Source: an uncultured Bacilli bacterium (GTDB lineage Bacteria > Bacillota_I > Bacilli_A > RF39 > UBA660). From it: DNA of 24,666 nt. A program made the translations under genes and the position numbers. Positions 22,195 through 24,666 of this stretch are shown in pieces. Each line of letters begins with the position of its first letter. Position 1 is the stretch's first letter. The notes beneath the pieces were generated by a model that saw nothing but the letters and a program-made list of their open reading frames with translations, was not told the origin of the DNA and searched no databases. The DNA is taken from NCBI GenBank assembly GCA_947628075.1, contig CANQYF010000008.1:1-24666 (forward strand), read 5' to 3'.

Positions 22195-24563
22195 TGATAA
22201 GTTTAAATTGGGTTAAAGATTATATTGATTTAGATAATGAAGATTTAAAAGATTTAGCGGTCAAGATAACTAAAGCTGGTGTTAATGTCGAAGCTGTTGT
22301 TGATAATCATATTAATAATCTAGTAATTGGTAAAATAATATCATGTGAAAATCACCCTAATAGTGATCATTTAAAAATATGTATGGTTGATGTCGGTAAA
22401 GAAACAATTCAAATTGTATGTGGAGCACCCAATGCGAGAAGCGGTATCAAGGTTATTGTAGCGCTACCCGGAGCGATTCTTCCAGGTAATGTCGAAATCA
22501 AGAAAGGCAAAATTAGAGATGTAGAATCTAATGGAATGTTATGTGCATTATTTGAATTAGGTGTTGAAGAAGAAACTGAAGAAAATTATGCTAAAGGTAT
22601 CCATGAAGTAGAGGAAAATATTGAAGTGGGAACTGATGCCAATGAATATCTAGGTATTAATGATGTTTTATATGAACTTGATGTTCATAAACACCGTAAT
22701 AATGATTGTTATTATCATATTGGTTTTGCTTATGAAATTGGTTGTATTTTAAACAAAAAAGTAACATTACCAGAAATTAAGCATCAAGAAATAAAAGATG
22801 ATGTTAACGATTATATGACTGTTAAAGTTGAAACAGAAGATTGTCCATATTATTTAGCTAAAATGGTTAAAGATGTTGTAATTAAGGATTCACCAGAATT
22901 TATTAAGAAAAGACTTTTGAGTGCTGGTATGCGTCCTATTAATAATGTTGTAGATATTTCTAATTATGTAATGTTAGAATTTGGTCAACCATTACATTTC
23001 TTTGATAAATATTATCTTGGTGATAAAATAGTAGTTAGAAAAGCTCATGAAAATGAAACTATTAAAACTTTAGATGGAATGGAAAGAATTTTAAAATCTA
23101 GTGACATTGTTATTACAGATGGAACTAAACCTGTATGTATTGCGGGAGTAATGGGTGGTGAAAATACCGAAGTATTACCTACTACTAAAAATATTTTAAT
23201 AGAAAGCGCTATTTTTGATGCTGTCTCTATTAGAAATACAGCTAGTCATTTAAATTTAAAGAGTGAAGCATCTTTACGTTATGGTAAAGGCTTAAATTTT
23301 GAATATACTAATATGGCTATAGAAAGAGCTTGTTATTTATTAGAAAAATATGCAGATGCAAAAGTTTTAAGTGGTATAGTCTGTCATGATAAAGTAGATA
23401 AAACTATAAAAAAAGTAGATTTTAAAACGGAAGAAATTAATAAAATATTGGGAATAAAAATTACTGATGATGATGTAAAAGTTGAATTGGGTAGATTAGA
23501 TTTTCCTTATGAATATCAAGATAATAAATTTATAGTAGAAATTCCAAGAAGAAGATTAGATATTGATCCTAATATTAATGACATTGCTGAAGAAATAGGT
23601 AGATTATATGGCTACCATAACTTAGTATCAACTCTTCCTAAAGGAGAAACAAGACAAGGTGAATATATTGGTGATGTTAAAATAAGAAAAGAAACTAGTA
23701 GAAGACTTCGCTCTTTAGGTTTAAATGAATGTAAAACTTATACATTAACAAGTCCTAATATGTCTAAATTGTTTGATTATGAAGAAAAAGAAAAAGTAGT
23801 ACTTCCTAATCCAATGAGTAGTGATAAATCTATAGTTAGAACATCAATACTTCCTTCTTTATTAAATGTATATGATTATAATACGGCAAGAGGTATTAAA
23901 GATATTAATATTTATGAAATAGCTAAGACTTATGATAAAGATTTTAATGAAGATTTAAAAGTAGCTATACTGATGAAGGGGGAATATTTAACTAATGATT
24001 GGTTAAAGGTTAATGTAAAAATAGATTTCTTTCTTATAAAAGGAATAATTGAAAATCTTTTAGATTACCTAGGCTATAAAAATCGTTATAGTTTTGAAAC
24101 TGCTAAAATAAACGATTTACATCCTGGTATAAGTGCTAAAATATTAATTGATAAAGATGAAATAGGTATTATAGGTAAAGTTCATCCAAGTCTAAAGAAA
24201 GATGATATTTATGTTTGTGAACTTTCTTTAAGTAAAATATATGCTAAAAATATAAAAGCTATAAAATTTAAAAATGTTTCTAAATATCCCGAAATAGTTA
24301 AAGATATGGCCTTTATTGTTAATAATGATATAGAAAGTGAAGAAATTAAAAAAGTAATCAAAAAAGAGGGCGGTCGAATCTTAGCTAATACAGTTGTATT
24401 TGATTTATATCCAAATATTAGTGAAGGAAAGAAGTCAATTGCGTTTAAATTAACATTTAGTGATGAAAATAAAACATTATCTGATAATGAAGTAATGACT
24501 GTTTTTAATAAAATTATTGATGCAGTTGAAAATAAATTTGATGCAGTATTAAGAGATAAATAA
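22194..24563 (+). CDS. pheT: Phenylalanyl-tRNA synthetase beta subunit
   Basis: A 789-residue beta subunit of normal length. The order is: N-terminal region; EMAP-II-like tRNA-binding domain (about 40-150, N-H-P-N-S-D-H-L-K); B3/B4 editing region (about 210-370, with M-R-P-I-N-N-V-V-D-I-S-N-Y and the E-A-S-L-R-Y motif); B5 domain (about 400-475); the inactive class II-like core; and the FDX-ACB anticodon-binding domain at the C-terminus (about 698-789, K-Y-P-E-I-V-K-D-M-A-F). No residues are missing from the editing site as far as can be judged by eye. It ends in a terminator at 24573. Confidence 0.97.
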   Translation: MISLNWVKDYIDLDNEDLKDLAVKITKAGVNVEAVVDNHINNLVIGKIISCENHPNSDHLKICMVDVGKETIQIVCGAPNARSGIKVIVALPGAILPGNVEIKKGKIRDVESNGMLCALFELGVEEETEENYAKGIHEVEENIEVGTDANEYLGINDVLYELDVHKHRNNDCYYHIGFAYEIGCILNKKVTLPEIKHQEIKDDVNDYMTVKVETEDCPYYLAKMVKDVVIKDSPEFIKKRLLSAGMRPINNVVDISNYVMLEFGQPLHFFDKYYLGDKIVVRKAHENETIKTLDGMERILKSSDIVITDGTKPVCIAGVMGGENTEVLPTTKNILIESAIFDAVSIRNTASHLNLKSEASLRYGKGLNFEYTNMAIERACYLLEKYADAKVLSGIVCHDKVDKTIKKVDFKTEEINKILGIKITDDDVKVELGRLDFPYEYQDNKFIVEIPRRRLDIDPNINDIAEEIGRLYGYHNLVSTLPKGETRQGEYIGDVKIRKETSRRLRSLGLNECKTYTLTSPNMSKLFDYEEKEKVVLPNPMSSDKSIVRTSILPSLLNVYDYNTARGIKDINIYEIAKTYDKDFNEDLKVAILMKGEYLTNDWLKVNVKIDFFLIKGIIENLLDYLGYKNRYSFETAKINDLHPGISAKILIDKDEIGIIGKVHPSLKKDDIYVCELSLSKIYAKNIKAIKFKNVSKYPEIVKDMAFIVNNDIESEEIKKVIKKEGGRILANTVVFDLYPNISEGKKSIAFKLTFSDENKTLSDNEVMTVFNKIIDAVENKFDAVLRDK

Positions 24564-24572
24564 TATTATACA

Positions 24573-24610
24573 ATGTTGAGAACTTAATGGTTTTCAACAT
24601 TTTTCTTTTC
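24573..24610 (+). terminator. Rho-independent terminator of pheST
   Basis: AATGTTGAGAAC (24573-24584) pairs with GTTTTCAACATT (24591-24602; one G-T pair) around a 6-nt loop and is followed by TTTCTTTTC. Confidence 0.88.
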
Positions 24611-24658
24611 TAAAAAATTTTTTTCTTGTGTGAAAAATTTCCTATCTTCACTTGCTTA

Positions 24659-24666
24659 GGGGGGGG
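24659..24666 (+). other. Poly-G contig end
   Basis: The window ends in eight G after A/T-rich sequence. In a genome this AT-rich an unbroken G8 at the very edge is more likely an assembly or read artefact than biology. Confidence 0.6.

Noticed and set aside
1..24666. Mycoplasma-type code (TGA as Trp)
   Set aside because: tsaB ends at TGA with the next gene overlapping it, and conserved Trp positions use TGG.
1..24666. CRISPR array
   Set aside because: No series of regularly spaced repeats was found; the only multi-copy blocks are the two direct repeats.

Overview
The window looks like a whole short contig from an AT-rich (roughly a quarter G+C by eye) Gram-positive-lineage bacterium, most like the uncultured gut Bacilli/Mycoplasmatota-related clades (RF39-type). 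Evidence: AGGAG-type ribosome binding sites, sigma-A promoters with 17-nt spacers, a T-box leader, a one-piece tmRNA, single-membrane surface proteins, and the standard code (TGA is a stop, as at the end of tsaB; Trp is TGG). Taxonomy is inference; no marker-gene search was possible. The left end cuts through a 5S rRNA gene and the right end finishes in eight G.

Layout. 1-2620: 3' part of 5S rRNA, then the tightly packed tRNA t6A operon tsaE-tsaB-rimI-tsaD. 2617-3267: a convergent membrane protein (CmpB-type putative ABC permease family). 3307-3785: ssrA (tmRNA) with a clear promoter and terminator. 3931-4880: a two-gene cassette of unknown function, the second gene carrying a CFI-box-like cysteine motif. 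4898-7264 (minus strand): two small unknown proteins, a DUF421/YetF-type membrane protein and an SDR oxidoreductase broken by a one-base frameshift. 7384-11078: a cell-envelope group (PH-domain protein, anchored unknown protein, three-LysM protein, five-TM protein with a large external domain). 11070-12861: a small unknown protein, an XRE regulator and an M29 aminopeptidase in which the catalytic Tyr appears to be Phe.

12971-15868 is the accessory part. Directly after tRNA-Cys lies a ~2.7 kb segment bounded by two diverged 64-nt direct repeats that contain terminator-like hairpins. Between them are an ATPase (AAA_14 type) gene broken by an exact 11-bp tandem duplication, fused to the remains of a second gene (SIS-like) that has its own T-run frameshift, an ASCH-domain gene, a possible small RNA and a RelB/YafQ toxin-antitoxin pair. 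It reads as a decaying island kept by its addiction module.

16052-20905: a CAP-domain surface protein, an XRE regulator fused to a membrane domain with a perfect inverted repeat at its promoter, an anchored secreted protein, a SipW/ER-type (Ser-His) signal peptidase and rubrerythrin. 20920-24608: a T-box leader controlling pheS-pheT (phenylalanyl-tRNA synthetase), followed by a terminator. Housekeeping functions centre on translation (5S, t6A, tmRNA, tRNA-Cys, PheRS). I found no complete phage, transposase or CRISPR array and no convincing new defence system; the most unusual material is the decayed island, the tmRNA tag, the aminopeptidase substitution and the nested T-box terminator.
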